Origin: Candidatus Desantisiibacteriota bacterium
Lineage (GTDB): Bacteria > UBA9089 > CG2-30-40-21
Length of the DNA stretch: 14,699 nucleotides
Direction: 5' to 3'
NCBI GenBank assembly: GCA_016208205.1
Contig: JACQYP010000082.1
Location: forward strand, 1-14,699
Part shown: positions 14,525 through 14,699 of the stretch, in pieces
Layout of the letters: the number at the start of each line of letters is the position of its first letter
How positions within the stretch are numbered: position 1 is the stretch's first letter
Translations under genes and position numbers: made by a program
Notes under the pieces: model-generated
The model's database searches: none
The model's input: the letters and a program-made list of their open reading frames with translations, nothing else
Told to the model about the DNA's origin: nothing

Positions 14525-14699
14525 ATGAAACGAATTGAAGAGTTTTGTTGTCTGAATTCAGGGTGTGTAGATTATGGTAAACGAGGAGCAAGAAATTTAC
14601 GACAGCATGGTTGGAGCAGTAAGAAGAAAGGTGAAGGTGGAATACGAACATTATATTGCAAGACTTAAGTATGCAGTAGTGCATAAAACACGAGAAAAT
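14525..14699 (+). pseudogene. N-terminus of a zinc-finger transposase-like protein, frame broken, cut by window edge
   Basis: A 47-residue frame (14525-14668) with a GGGAGAGGGAG ribosome site begins MKRIEEFCCLNSGCVDYGKRG and continues HGWSSKKKG, IRTLYCKT before TAA. Paired cysteines, a DYGKRG turn and an (R)xLYCKTC-like line are typical of the N-terminal zinc finger of an IS transposase family that continues with a second Cys and a helix-turn-helix. The stop falls exactly where the last Cys is expected. Reading on in the +1 frame gives KYAVVHKTREN to the window edge, so a loss of two bases or gain of one near 14666 is likely. The rest lies outside the window. Confidence 0.5.

Noticed and set aside
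14654..14699. Programmed frameshift in the transposase-like frame
   Set aside because: No recognised slippery heptamer or stimulatory structure is visible at ACT TAA G; a simple mutation is more likely.

Overview
The window comes from an AT-rich bacterial chromosome. No rRNA, tRNA or species marker is present, so the host cannot be named. The signal peptides, a SurA/PrsA-like foldase and an intact riboflavin pathway fit a free-living, probably diderm bacterium. Short repeats are very dense: CACAGAGG, CACGAAAG, CGCAGATTA and GGTGCGTT families between genes, and a GGGCGGGTT family inside a gene. From memory, this mix resembles uncultivated candidate-phylum or planctomycete-like genomes; that is an impression, not a result.

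Left part (1-6731, minus strand): a two-gene unit that looks like a restriction-modification or phage-defence system. The promoter-proximal gene is a PLD(HKD)-SNF2 helicase fusion. It is followed 21 bp later by a large Eco57I-class adenine methyltransferase whose last residues lie beyond base 1. Both proteins carry in-frame insertions that look like intergenic palindromic repeats. A consensus promoter (TTGACA-17-TATAAT) precedes the helicase gene.

Middle (6806-9577): a minus-strand YdjM-type membrane metal-dependent hydrolase. A 214 bp element with perfect 17 bp terminal inverted repeats abuts its ribosome binding site and holds a truncated four-helix-bundle (S23/IVP-like) reading frame. Then comes a plus-strand riboflavin pair, ribE (riboflavin synthase) and ribBA, driven by a promoter that would give a nearly leaderless ribE mRNA. 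No FMN riboswitch was seen.

Right part (9578-14699, plus strand): separate genes divided by repeat-filled gaps. They encode an exported PLD-fold protein with a degenerate active site, an exported foldase with two nearly identical tandem parvulin domains, a YchF/DUF933-type P-loop NTPase with an altered switch region, and a small helical protein that may be antitoxin-like. A second element with degenerate inverted ends sits directly before the small gene's ribosome binding site. The window ends with two strong promoters and the broken N-terminus of a zinc-finger transposase-like protein.

The most unusual signals are the in-frame repeat insertions in both defence genes, the pair of inverted-repeat elements placed beside ribosome binding sites, and the active-site-less exported PLD protein.
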